From Bordetella parapertussis (lineage in GTDB: Bacteria > Pseudomonadota > Gammaproteobacteria > Burkholderiales > Burkholderiaceae_C), in the NCBI GenBank assembly GCA_945901125.1, contig CAMDKD010000037.1, positions 1-27,390 of the forward strand: DNA of 27,390 nt, in the 5' to 3' direction. Both the position numbers and the translations under genes were made by a program. A model generated the notes under the pieces. It ran no database searches. It saw only the letters and a program-made list of their open reading frames with translations, and was not told the DNA's origin. Positions 16,173 through 23,411 of this stretch are shown here, piece after piece. Every line of letters begins with the position of its first letter. Positions within the stretch are counted from its first letter, which is position 1.

Positions 16173-17264
16173 ATGAGTTTGAAATGCGGCATCGTGGGCT
16201 TGCCCAACGTCGGCAAGTCCACCCTGTTCAACGCCCTGACCAAAGCGGGCATTGCGGCTGAAAACTACCCGTTTTGCACCATAGAGCCGAATGTCGGCGT
16301 GGTCGAGGTGCCGGACACGCGTCTGGACCAGTTGTCTGGCATCGTCAAACCCGAGCGCGTCGTCCCGGCTATCGTCGAGTTTGTCGACATCGCCGGCCTG
16401 GTCGCAGGTGCCAGTACCGGCGAAGGCCTGGGTAACCAGTTTTTAGCGCATATCCGCGAAACCGATGCGATTGTGAATGTGGTGCGCTGCTTTGAAGACG
16501 ACAACGTGATTCACGTGGCCGGTAAGGTCGACCCTATCTCTGACATTGAAGTGATTCAAACCGAGTTGTGCCTGGCCGACTTGAGCAGTGTGGAAAAAGC
16601 ATTGCACCGGCATCAGAAAACCGCGCGCTCCGGCGACAAAGAGGCCGCCAAACTCGTGGCCATTTTGGAGCGTTGCCAAACGGCGTTGAATGACACCAAG
16701 CCGGTGCGCACGATTGATTTCAGCAAAGAAGAAAAACTCGCGGTCAAACAGTTTTTCCTGATCACCGCCAAGCCCGCCATGTTTGTCGCCAATGTGGCGG
16801 AAGACGGCTTCGAGAACAACCCCATGTTGGATCGCCTGACCCAATTTGCGCACGCCCAGCACGCACCGGTGGTTGCCATCAGTGCCAAGCTAGAAGCTGA
16901 AATGAGCGAGATGGGCGACGAAGACCGCGACATGTTCCTGGCTGAACTCGGTCAAACCGAACCCGGCTTGAACCGCTTGATCCGCTCGGCTTACACCTTG
17001 CTGGGTTTACAAACTTACTTCACCGCTGGCGTGAAAGAAGTGCGCGCCTGGACGATTCGCGTGGGCGACACCGGCCCGCAAGCCGCAGGCGTTATTCACA
17101 CCGATTTTGAAAAGGGCTATATCCGCGCCCAAACAATTGCGTTTGATGATTTCATTCAGTTCAAAGGCGAACAAGGGGCCAAAGACGCGGGCAAGATGCG
17201 CGCTGAGGGTAAGGAATACGTGGTGAAAGACGGCGATGTGATGAACTTTTTATTTAGCAGTTAA
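16173..17264 (+). CDS. ychF: Ribosome-binding ATPase YchF (OBG family)
   Basis: This 363-residue protein is near-universal and binds ATP rather than GTP. The G1 loop is GIVGLPNVGKSTLFNAL (6-22). The switch region is DIAGLVAGASTGEGLGNQF. The G4 position reads FVANVAEDG, the NxxE form that explains ATP preference in YchF. The C-terminal TGS-type domain ends with EGKEYVVKDGDVMNFLF. AAGGAATCAGCC precedes the ATG. Its stop shares the tetranucleotide TTAA with the stop of the convergent YqaA-like gene. Confidence 0.97.
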   Translation: MSLKCGIVGLPNVGKSTLFNALTKAGIAAENYPFCTIEPNVGVVEVPDTRLDQLSGIVKPERVVPAIVEFVDIAGLVAGASTGEGLGNQFLAHIRETDAIVNVVRCFEDDNVIHVAGKVDPISDIEVIQTELCLADLSSVEKALHRHQKTARSGDKEAAKLVAILERCQTALNDTKPVRTIDFSKEEKLAVKQFFLITAKPAMFVANVAEDGFENNPMLDRLTQFAHAQHAPVVAISAKLEAEMSEMGDEDRDMFLAELGQTEPGLNRLIRSAYTLLGLQTYFTAGVKEVRAWTIRVGDTGPQAAGVIHTDFEKGYIRAQTIAFDDFIQFKGEQGAKDAGKMRAEGKEYVVKDGDVMNFLFSS

Positions 17265-17746
17265 ATCCACCACGCCATCAACCACTGCCAGCCGAATACC
17301 AACACGCCATAACGCAATGCCTTGCCTATGGCCATGTACAGGGTGCATGGCAGCAAAGGCAATCGCAAATAACCCGCCACTACGCAGAGCGGATCGCCAA
17401 TGATGGGCAGCCACGCGCCCAGACAAGCTACAGGGCCGACGCGCTGCAACCAGCGCAAGGCGCGCATGTGGTGCGTCACTTTGTCTTGATGCAGGTACTG
17501 CGACATCCATCGCTCGGCACCCAGTCCCATCCACCAACCGACGACACCACCTAGCGTGTTACCCAAGGTTGCGACGACCAAGGCAGGCCACAGCAGTGAG
17601 GGGTTGACCGCAATCAATCCGAGTAACACCGGCTCGGAACCCAGCGGCAACAAGGTGGCTGCAAGCATTGAGGCGGCGAATAAAACGGCCAATCCATACT
17701 CAGGCTGCGACAAGTTTGTCAAGAGGGTTTGAAAAAAATTCTCCAT
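17261..17746 (-). CDS. YqaA-like (SNARE-associated/VTT-domain) inner-membrane protein
   Basis: This 161-residue membrane protein of the DedA-related YqaA group has four or five hydrophobic segments. The characteristic features are a re-entrant-type LLPLGSEPVLLGLIAVNP, then GNTLGGVVGWWMG, and further on LGAWLPIIGDPLCVVAGYLR. Related proteins are implicated in lipid scrambling or membrane homeostasis, but no reaction is established here. No ribosome site is obvious at the ATG (17744-17746). It converges with ychF and the two stop codons overlap. Confidence 0.85.
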   Translation of the reverse strand: MENFFQTLLTNLSQPEYGLAVLFAASMLAATLLPLGSEPVLLGLIAVNPSLLWPALVVATLGNTLGGVVGWWMGLGAERWMSQYLHQDKVTHHMRALRWLQRVGPVACLGAWLPIIGDPLCVVAGYLRLPLLPCTLYMAIGKALRYGVLVFGWQWLMAWWI

Positions 17747-17855
17747 GTGATGCAGTGTAAGTGTTGACTCTCACGCTAAAACAAACACTAAAACACACAA
17801 TTGATTGTCAAAAAAATTTGCAAAAAAACACGGCACAAAACCTTTCACACACCGC

Positions 17856-17861
17856 TAGAAT
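17856..17861 (+). promoter_or_regulatory. Possible -10 element of the dusB-fis(-purH) operon
   Basis: TAGAAT at 17856-17861 lies 36 bp before the dusB ATG in an AT-rich leader full of A-tracts (17810-17850), as is common for fis promoters. No good -35 hexamer stands at the right distance, so this is tentative. Confidence 0.3.
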
Positions 17862-17897
17862 CGTGCCTCCTTTTTAAGCAGACCATATCTGAGCTTC

Positions 17898-18929
17898 ATG
17901 CGCATCGCTTCTTTTAAATTGGCACACAACGTGTTTGTTGCACCCATGGCCGGTGTCACAGACAGGCCGTTTCGCGTGCTGTGCAAGCAACTCGGTGCAG
18001 CCTATGCGGTCAGCGAAATGGTGACATCGCGCAAAGACTTGTGGGACAGCTTGAAAACCTCGCGCCGCGCCAACCACGACGGCGAAGCCGGTCCCATCGC
18101 CGTGCAAATTGCCGGTACAGATGCCGACATGATGGCCGATGCGGCGGTCTACAACATTCAACGCGGTGCGCAAATCATTGACATCAACATGGGTTGCCCG
18201 GCCAAAAAGGTGTGCAACAAATGGGCCGGTTCCGCGCTGATGCAAGACGAGTCCCTGGCCATCTCCATCGTGCAAGCCGTGGTCGATGCTGCCACGCCTT
18301 TCGGCGTGCCCGTCACCTTGAAAATGCGCACCGGCTGGCGTGCTGATCAGCGCAACGTCGTCAACTTGGCTAAGCAGGCCGAATCCGCCGGTGTGCAAAT
18401 GATCACCGTGCATGGCCGTACCCGCGAGCAAGGCTACAGCGGCCAGGCCGAGTACGACAGCATCGCGCAGGTCAAGGCGGCGGTCGGCGTGCCTGTGGTG
18501 GCCAATGGCGACATCGATTCTCCGCAAAAAGCACAGCAAGTGTTGGCATACACAGGCGCAGACGCGGTCATGATTGGGCGCGCTGCGCAAGGACGTCCTT
18601 GGATATTTCGCGAGATTCAACACTTTCTGTCGCACGGCACGCTGTTGGCACCACCGCTGGTGGCCGAGGTGCAGCGCTTGCTGTTACACCATTTGCAAGA
18701 CCATTACAGCTTGTATGGCAGCCACATCGGCGTGCGCAGCGCGCGCAAACACATAGGCTGGTACTCACACGGATTGCCGCAGGCACAAGCTTTCAGACAA
18801 GCCATGAATGCGATTGACGACTGCGACCGCCAACTGGCGGTGGTGGCCGATTACTTTGAACGGCTGGGGCAACACTCAGACCGTTTGCACTACACAACAT
18901 CAGTACCTGTTCTGGAGACACAAGCATGA
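17898..18929 (+). CDS. dusB: tRNA-dihydrouridine synthase B
   Basis: This 343-residue FMN enzyme reduces specific uridines in the tRNA D-loop. It has a TIM-barrel with APMAGVTDRPFRVLCKQLG (15-33), the family signature IDINMGCPAKKVCNKWAGSA with the catalytic Cys100, then TVHGRTREQGY and VVANGDIDSP followed by GADAVMIGRAAQGRPW for FMN phosphate binding. It overlaps fis by 4 bp (ATGA at 18926-18929). This dusB-fis coupling is the classical proteobacterial arrangement, which supports the DusB assignment over DusA or DusC. Confidence 0.95.
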   Translation: MRIASFKLAHNVFVAPMAGVTDRPFRVLCKQLGAAYAVSEMVTSRKDLWDSLKTSRRANHDGEAGPIAVQIAGTDADMMADAAVYNIQRGAQIIDINMGCPAKKVCNKWAGSALMQDESLAISIVQAVVDAATPFGVPVTLKMRTGWRADQRNVVNLAKQAESAGVQMITVHGRTREQGYSGQAEYDSIAQVKAAVGVPVVANGDIDSPQKAQQVLAYTGADAVMIGRAAQGRPWIFREIQHFLSHGTLLAPPLVAEVQRLLLHHLQDHYSLYGSHIGVRSARKHIGWYSHGLPQAQAFRQAMNAIDDCDRQLAVVADYFERLGQHSDRLHYTTSVPVLETQA

Positions 18930-19159
18930 GCAAAAAACAACTTGAAGAGGTGGTGCGCCACAGTCTCGAGGCTTACTTCAAGGATTTGCGTGGTGCCGAA
19001 CCCGATCAACTGCATGACATGATGATTCAAGTCATGGAAAAACCCTTGCTGGACGTGGTCATGAAACACGCAGACGGCAACCAATCGCGCGCCGCTACTT
19101 GGCTGGGGCTGAACCGCAATACCTTACGCAAAAAACTCACCGACCACAAATTGCTTTGA
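18926..19159 (+). CDS. fis: DNA-binding protein Fis
   Basis: This 77-residue nucleoid-associated regulator has an N-terminal helical dimerisation part (LEEVVRHSLEAYFKDLRG) and a C-terminal helix-turn-helix (HADGNQSRAATWLGLNRNTL followed by RKKL), which is diagnostic for Fis. Betaproteobacterial Fis is shorter than the 98-residue enteric form, so the length is normal. Its start overlaps the dusB stop, and purH follows after 43 bp. Confidence 0.95.
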   Translation: MSKKQLEEVVRHSLEAYFKDLRGAEPDQLHDMMIQVMEKPLLDVVMKHADGNQSRAATWLGLNRNTLRKKLTDHKLL

Positions 19160-19202
19160 ACGCAGTCCCACCGGCTTATCAGCCCTCTAGAAAGTTGTAC
19201 CC

Positions 19203-20777
19203 ATGAATGCATTGATTTCCGTGTCCGACAAGACCGGTGTTGTGGAACTAGCCCAAGCGCTGCACGATTTAGGCGTGAACTTGATCTCCACCGGCGGCAC
19301 GGCGCAGTTGCTGGCCGCCCAAGGTTTGCCGGTGCGCGAGGTCGCCGACCTGACCGGGTTTCCTGAAATGCTCGATGGCCGTGTCAAAACCCTGCACCCC
19401 AAGGTGCACGGCGGTTTGCTGGCGCGGCGTGATGTACCTGCTCATATGCAAGCTTTGCAAGACCACGGCATAGAAACTATCGACTTGCTGGTGGTCAACC
19501 TCTATCCGTTTGAGGCCACGGTGGCAATGCCCGATTGCACGCTGGACGATGCGATTGAAAACATAGACATAGGCGGCCCGGCCATGGTGCGCAGCGCCGC
19601 CAAAAACTGGAAGCATGTGGCGGTGTTGACCGATGCGTCCCAATACCAGGCTGTTATCGACGAATGGCGCGAACACAAGAGCTTGAGCGAGGGCACACGC
19701 TTCAAACTGGCGGTGGCCGCGTTCAACCGTATCAGCATGTACGACGGAGCCATCAGCGACTATTTGTCTTCGCTGGATCTGGCTACCGAACAGCGCAGCC
19801 TGTTTCCGGCGCAGGCCAATGGCCGCTTTGTTAAATTGCAAGACTTGCGTTATGGCGAGAACCCGCACCAACTGGCGGCGTTTTACCGGGATGCTGAACC
19901 CGCGCCCGGCTCGCTGGTGACAGCGCGTCAGTTGCAAGGTAAGGAACTGTCTTACAACAACATCGCAGACGCGGATGCGGCTTGGGAATGCGTCAAGAGT
20001 TTTGACACACCGGCCTGCGTCATTGTCAAACACGCCAACCCTTGCGGCGTGGCCGTGGCCGAAGACGCTTTGTCTGCTTACAAAAAGGCTTACCAGACCG
20101 ACCCGACATCGGCTTTCGGGGGCATCATCGCGTTCAATTGCCCGGTCGATTTGGCCACCGTGCAAGCGCTGGGCCAGCAGTTTGTCGAGGTGTTGATTGC
20201 GCCGTCATTCATGGGCGACGCCTTGGTGCAATTGCAGGCCAAGGCGAATGTGCGGGTGTTGCAGATTGCGCTGCCGCCTGGCGGCTACACACCTTGGGCG
20301 AATGGTTTGAACTTGCTGGATGTGAAGCGCGTGGGTTCAGGTTTGCTGATGCAAACCGCCGACAACCATGAACTGACGCTGGCCGACATGCAAGTGGTGA
20401 CCACCAAGCAACCCAGCCCCGCGCAAATGCAAGACCTGTTGTTCGCGTGGAAAGTGGCTAAGTTCGTCAAGAGCAACGCGATTGTGTTTTGCGCCGACGG
20501 CATGACCATGGGTGTGGGCGCGGGTCAGATGAGCCGCTTGGATTCAGCTCGCATTGCCGCCATCAAGGCAGGGCACGCCAAGCTGAGTTTGCAAAACACG
20601 GTGGTTGCCAGCGATGCGTTTTTCCCGTTCCGCGATGGGCTAGACGTGGTGGTGGACGAGGGCGCGACTTGCGTGATTCAACCCGGCGGTTCTATGCGCG
20701 ACCAAGAAGTGATTGACGCGGCGAATGAGCGTGGCGTGGCCATGGTGTTCACGGGCGTGAGGCATTTCAGGCATTGA
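19203..20777 (+). CDS. purH: Bifunctional AICAR formyltransferase / IMP cyclohydrolase
   Basis: This 524-residue enzyme performs the last two steps of IMP synthesis. The N-terminal MGS-like IMP cyclohydrolase domain shows SVSDKTGVVELAQAL, ISTGGTAQLL, GFPEMLDGRVKTLHPKVHGG and NLYPFEATV. The C-terminal AICAR transformylase domain shows RYGENPHQLAAFYR, VIVKHANPCG, DPTSAFGGIIAFN, KFVKSNAIVF and SDAFFPFRDGLD. The full length is normal. dusB-fis-purH is typical of Burkholderiales; ruvC, which I would expect next in many of them, is absent and the accessory patch starts instead. No clear terminator follows. Confidence 0.97.
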   Translation: MNALISVSDKTGVVELAQALHDLGVNLISTGGTAQLLAAQGLPVREVADLTGFPEMLDGRVKTLHPKVHGGLLARRDVPAHMQALQDHGIETIDLLVVNLYPFEATVAMPDCTLDDAIENIDIGGPAMVRSAAKNWKHVAVLTDASQYQAVIDEWREHKSLSEGTRFKLAVAAFNRISMYDGAISDYLSSLDLATEQRSLFPAQANGRFVKLQDLRYGENPHQLAAFYRDAEPAPGSLVTARQLQGKELSYNNIADADAAWECVKSFDTPACVIVKHANPCGVAVAEDALSAYKKAYQTDPTSAFGGIIAFNCPVDLATVQALGQQFVEVLIAPSFMGDALVQLQAKANVRVLQIALPPGGYTPWANGLNLLDVKRVGSGLLMQTADNHELTLADMQVVTTKQPSPAQMQDLLFAWKVAKFVKSNAIVFCADGMTMGVGAGQMSRLDSARIAAIKAGHAKLSLQNTVVASDAFFPFRDGLDVVVDEGATCVIQPGGSMRDQEVIDAANERGVAMVFTGVRHFRH

Positions 20778-20826
20778 GGGTTGACAGCGCTGGTTGAACT
20801 TCTTTAAACAAACAGTGTTGAATGAT

Positions 20827-20994
20827 TTACCAGTCCTCTAAAGGCAATAGGATAGCGTCATGGTGTTTGCCAGTAATGGTGTTGGGCTGGTGCGACCCGG
20901 CTACCTGATCCATCAGTTGATAAAGGTTTTTGCTTGCTTTGCTTGCGGTGATGATTTTCATCATGATGATTTTCATCATGATGATTTTCATCAT
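20827..20994 (-). CDS. Truncated YefM/Phd-type antitoxin with tripled MMKII start
   Basis: This 55-residue ORF opens with MMKII three times, encoded by a 15-bp direct repeat, and continues TASKASKNLYQLMDQVAGSH, then QPNTITGKHHDAILLPLEDW and TAA. That is the DNA-binding half of YefM/Phd antitoxins: M(K/R)xI(S/T)xSxAxxN near the start, the I-T-G/R strand and the A-x-L-x-S/P-LED end. Full-length relatives run about 30 residues further to bind their toxin; here it stops right after EDW. AAGGAG lies 5 bp before the first ATG (rev. comp. of 20999-21004), so translation is likely. No toxin gene lies downstream, where the purH end is reached within 50 bp. It could act as a stand-alone DNA-binding remnant. 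Confidence 0.65.
   Translation of the reverse strand: MMKIIMMKIIMMKIITASKASKNLYQLMDQVAGSHQPNTITGKHHDAILLPLEDW
20948..20992. repeat. Three tandem 15-bp repeats (RTGATGATTTTCATC)
   Basis: Copies lie at 20948-20962, 20963-20977 and 20978-20992; only the first base of copy one differs (G for A). Each unit contains the palindrome GATGATTTTCATC-like half-sites. On the minus strand each adds five codons (MMKII) in frame with the antitoxin, each with its own pair of ATGs. This is a slippage-prone coding repeat. Confidence 0.9.
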
Positions 20995-21014
20995 TGACTC
21001 CTTCTCTAGAAAGG

Positions 21015-21055
21015 TGTACGTTGATGGGGACGGTTTGTTATTCGTCTGATGTACG
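21015..21055. promoter_or_regulatory. Two TGTACG sites, possible antitoxin operators
   Basis: TGTACG occurs at 21015-21020 and 21050-21055, 35 bp apart and just upstream of the leftward antitoxin ORF. YefM-type antitoxins are known to bind paired hexamers with a TGTACA core, so these could be autoregulatory operators. Two hexamers can also occur by chance. Confidence 0.3.
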
Positions 21056-21060
21056 CACGT

Positions 21061-21405
21061 TTAGCGCTGTGTGGCGTTAGTTTTCACATAGTCATCAAAA
21101 TATTGGGTTATGACTGCTAGAGCTTCTGCCCAAGAAATTCCACAAGATGCAGCGCCTGAATCAACAACATCATGAAATGTTTGCACTATGTGCCCAGGCC
21201 TATATTCTTCATTTCGTTGGATTGCTGATGCGATATCACGCATAGTTCCGCGTAGCGAGAGAACCGATAATGCAGACTTTATATTCTCAGGAATCTCCTC
21301 GCCAATTTCGGAAGAAATAGTTCCTACTATGACCCCGGCTTGGGCCTCTGAACCAAGCGCATTTGGATACTTTTTCCAGTCTTCTATTTTCTCTTGCAAG
21401 CTCAT
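21061..21405 (-). CDS. Hypothetical 114-residue soluble protein
   Basis: I do not recognise this protein. It is a mostly helical, acidic, cytoplasmic sequence without signal or membrane segments. It has a central hydrophobic helix (ENIKSALSVLSLRGTMRDIA) and a C-terminal SWAEALAVITQYFDDYVK helix, and it contains one cysteine. AAGAGAAC lies before the ATG (21403-21405), a moderate ribosome site. Base composition is AT-richer than the purH operon, and its upstream neighbour is an extremely AT-rich spacer, both pointing to acquired DNA. It lies in the same direction as the truncated antitoxin, about 66 bp upstream of it. It could be cargo of the same accessory insertion. Confidence 0.55.
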   Translation of the reverse strand: MSLQEKIEDWKKYPNALGSEAQAGVIVGTISSEIGEEIPENIKSALSVLSLRGTMRDIASAIQRNEEYRPGHIVQTFHDVVDSGAASCGISWAEALAVITQYFDDYVKTNATQR

Positions 21406-21700
21406 GGAGTTCTCTTTTCAATGTGTTTAGGCTTTTGTTTCCCCGGTACTTTATTGGGGCTCCGTTAATAATCGGGACAATACACGAACTAATTATAAGC
21501 ATTAATTATATAAATATATATAAAAAGTATTTAATTATTAATAATATTAATATACTTTTAAATTAAATAAATAAAATCTTTTACGTTAATTACATTTCGC
21601 ACCCAGAGAGTATTAGTCGCTTACATACGAAAAAGGCACATCTACACTTTTATTCAGCTAAAGTATTGCAAATCTAAAGTTAAACTTTAAAATTGCACAA
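21406..21700. other. Very AT-rich non-coding spacer
   Basis: This 295-bp spacer between the divergent genes at 21061-21405 and 21701-22870 becomes almost pure A/T at about 21480-21590 (runs such as TTAATTATATAAATATATATA and ATTATTAATAATATTAATA). This contrasts sharply with the flanking GC-rich genes. It probably holds divergent promoters and may be bound by a silencer of the H-NS/MvaT kind. No RNA gene or clean repeat array was found. Confidence 0.6.
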
Positions 21701-22870
21701 ATGATCCCCCGTACCGCCACTACCACTCTAGAACGCCTGGCCAAAGGCTTCCCCGTGATCGTCATCTCTGGGCCAAGGCAGTCGGGCAAAACCACGCTGG
21801 CCAAGTCGGTGTTCAGCCACAAAACTTATGTGTCTTTGGAGAACCCCGACGAGCGAGCCTTCGCCCTGGAAGACCCCAAGCGCTTTTTGCAACGCTTTTC
21901 CGATGGCGCGGTGCTGGACGAGGTGCAACGCTGCCCCGAGTTGCTGTCTTGGCTGCAAGGCCTGGTGGACGAGCGCGGCATCATGGGCGACTTTGTGCTC
22001 ACCGGTTCGGCGCAGTTTGACTTGATGGCGGGCGTCACGCAGTCATTGGCGGGTCGCGCTGCCCGTGTGGAGTTACTTCCCTTAAGCGCCACTGAGTTGG
22101 CCGCTACACAACAAGCCCCCGCCGACTTGAACACTGCCTTGTTCCAAGGTGGCTACCCGGCGTTGTACGACCGCAAGCTGACACCGCAAGACTGGTTTGC
22201 CAATTACATCGCCACGTATTTAGAGCGTGATGTGCGCCAACTGATCACGGTGCGCGATTTGTCGCAGTTTCAGACCTTCGTGAAGATGTGCGCTGCCCGC
22301 AGCGGCCAGTTGCTCAACCTGACGTCGCTGGGCGCAGATTGCGGCATCTCGTCGGTCACCGCCAAGCATTGGCTGTCGGTGCTGGAAGCCAGCTACATCG
22401 TCATGCTGCTGCAACCACACCACCGCAACTTCGGCAAGCGACTGGTGAAAGCGCCCAAGCTGTATTTTTGCGATGTGGGTTTGGCCGCTTGGCTGTTGGG
22501 CATTCACGATGTTTCTACCTTAGACACCCATTTCGCACGCGGTGCGCTGTTTGAAACCTATGTTGTCAGCGAACTCACTAAGCAGCGCCTGAATGCAGGT
22601 CAGCCGCGTGACCTGTACTTCTGGCGCGATAGCGCTGGCAATGAAGTGGACGTGTTGATTGAAAGCGCCCACGGGCTACAAGCCATTGAAATCAAGTCTG
22701 GCAGCACATTTGCCAGCGATTGGTCCAGGGGCTTGAAACAATGGAACAAAGTTGCTGGCGAAGAAAGCCTGCAGCCATCGCTGGTTTATGGTGGCAACGA
22801 ATCTTATGCGCGTGAGGGGGTGCAGGTATGGGGCTGGCAAGACATTGGAAAGATCAATCCCTTCAATTAA
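21701..22870 (+). CDS. ATP-binding protein, AAA_14 + DUF4143
   Basis: This 389-residue protein has an N-terminal P-loop ATPase: Walker A GPRQSGKTTLAKS (24-36), Walker B AVLDEVQ (70-76) and a sensor-like FVLTGSAQFDLM (98-109). A DUF4143 C-terminal domain contains ALFETYVVSEL (282-291), NEVDVLIE (314-321) and QAIEIKSG (327-334). The last two give an E...D...ExK arrangement typical of PD-(D/E)xK nuclease-like folds. Such proteins are common, mobile between genomes and often lie near toxin-antitoxin or defence genes, but their role is not established. No strong ribosome site precedes the ATG. Codon use is like the core genes, unlike the AT-rich spacer before it. Confidence 0.9.
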   Translation: MIPRTATTTLERLAKGFPVIVISGPRQSGKTTLAKSVFSHKTYVSLENPDERAFALEDPKRFLQRFSDGAVLDEVQRCPELLSWLQGLVDERGIMGDFVLTGSAQFDLMAGVTQSLAGRAARVELLPLSATELAATQQAPADLNTALFQGGYPALYDRKLTPQDWFANYIATYLERDVRQLITVRDLSQFQTFVKMCAARSGQLLNLTSLGADCGISSVTAKHWLSVLEASYIVMLLQPHHRNFGKRLVKAPKLYFCDVGLAAWLLGIHDVSTLDTHFARGALFETYVVSELTKQRLNAGQPRDLYFWRDSAGNEVDVLIESAHGLQAIEIKSGSTFASDWSRGLKQWNKVAGEESLQPSLVYGGNESYAREGVQVWGWQDIGKINPFN

Positions 22871-22966
22871 GGCACATTTGGCCAATTGACTTGAATGGAT
22901 CAGGTTTGTGTAGGCCAGTTCATTCGAACCTTGTGCACAAATGTATTTTTGAGCAAAACTTCCATC

Positions 22967-23249
22967 ATGAGTATCACCCTCGACCTGCCAGATCCGTTGT
23001 TCAACCGTCTCAAAGCCCTTGCGGCCCAAGAGGGGAAGTCCATAAGCGACCTGCTGATCGAGTTGGTAGAAAAAAAGCCTGTCTGCCAATAACATGGTTG
23101 ATGAACAGCAGCGTTTTCAGGCAAAGCCGCTTATTCGCTCAAAAGCACAAATAACCCTGCCGCAGGACAAACTTACCAACGCCGATCTGTCCGAACTCGT
23201 CAACCAAGACAACGGTGAGCGAGCCCGTCAATTCCTTCAAAGTCGCTGA
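22967..23249 (+). pseudogene. Ribbon-helix-helix antitoxin gene split by a seven-A tract
   Basis: Two short ORFs lie here. The first (22967-23092, 41 residues, MSITLDLPDPLFNRLKALAA then QEGKSISDLLIELVEKK) is a ribbon-helix-helix DNA-binding domain as in CopG-like antitoxins. The second (23094-23249, 51 residues) begins 1 nt after its stop and contains KPLIRSKAQITLPQDKL and NADLSELVNQD, which resemble the C-terminal toxin-binding tail of such antitoxins. The break falls at seven As (23070-23076). Removing one A joins them as ELVEKSLSANNMVDEQQ into one 93-residue protein, a normal length for this class. I therefore read it as one antitoxin gene with a +1 slippage mutation, or a sequencing indel. 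No PIN or other toxin gene follows. Confidence 0.6.
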
Positions 23250-23279
23250 GATTCCGGCTTCTGACAGCTTTAACCGCCG

Positions 23280-23297
23280 ACACGCCGTCGTGTTTTT
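23280..23297 (+). terminator. Weak intrinsic terminator candidate
   Basis: ACACG (23280-23284), loop CCGT, CGTGT (23289-23293) then TTTT. It lies 31 bp after the split antitoxin gene and before the aldolase operon. The stem is short, so efficiency is doubtful. Confidence 0.35.
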
Positions 23298-23411
23298 AGC
23301 CGCACCTTGTCGGTATCGATGCGCTTGCTGACACTACCCAAGATACCGTGCTTTGCTGTGTAAGATGGTTCACGGGCCGCAGTACACGCACAGCCTGTCT
23401 TCGGGAAACCT

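Noticed and set aside
17874..18635. 253-codon minus-strand ORF opposite dusB
   Set aside because: It is a His/Arg-rich antisense shadow of dusB with no domain; long shadows are expected in GC-rich genes.
19269..20165. 298-codon minus-strand ORF opposite purH
   Set aside because: It is fully antisense to conserved purH sequence, lacks a ribosome site, and has shadow-like composition.
20948..20992. CRISPR array
   Set aside because: The three 15-bp units are directly abutting with no spacers and are in frame with a coding ORF.
21287..21502. 71-codon minus-strand ORF upstream of the 114-residue protein
   Set aside because: It overlaps that gene in another frame and starts within the AT-rich spacer without a ribosome site.
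23070..23077. Programmed -1 frameshift site (A AAA AAG)
   Set aside because: The heptamer is in the right phase, but a -1 shift enters a different frame from the second ORF, which needs a +1 change; mutation or transcript slippage fits better.
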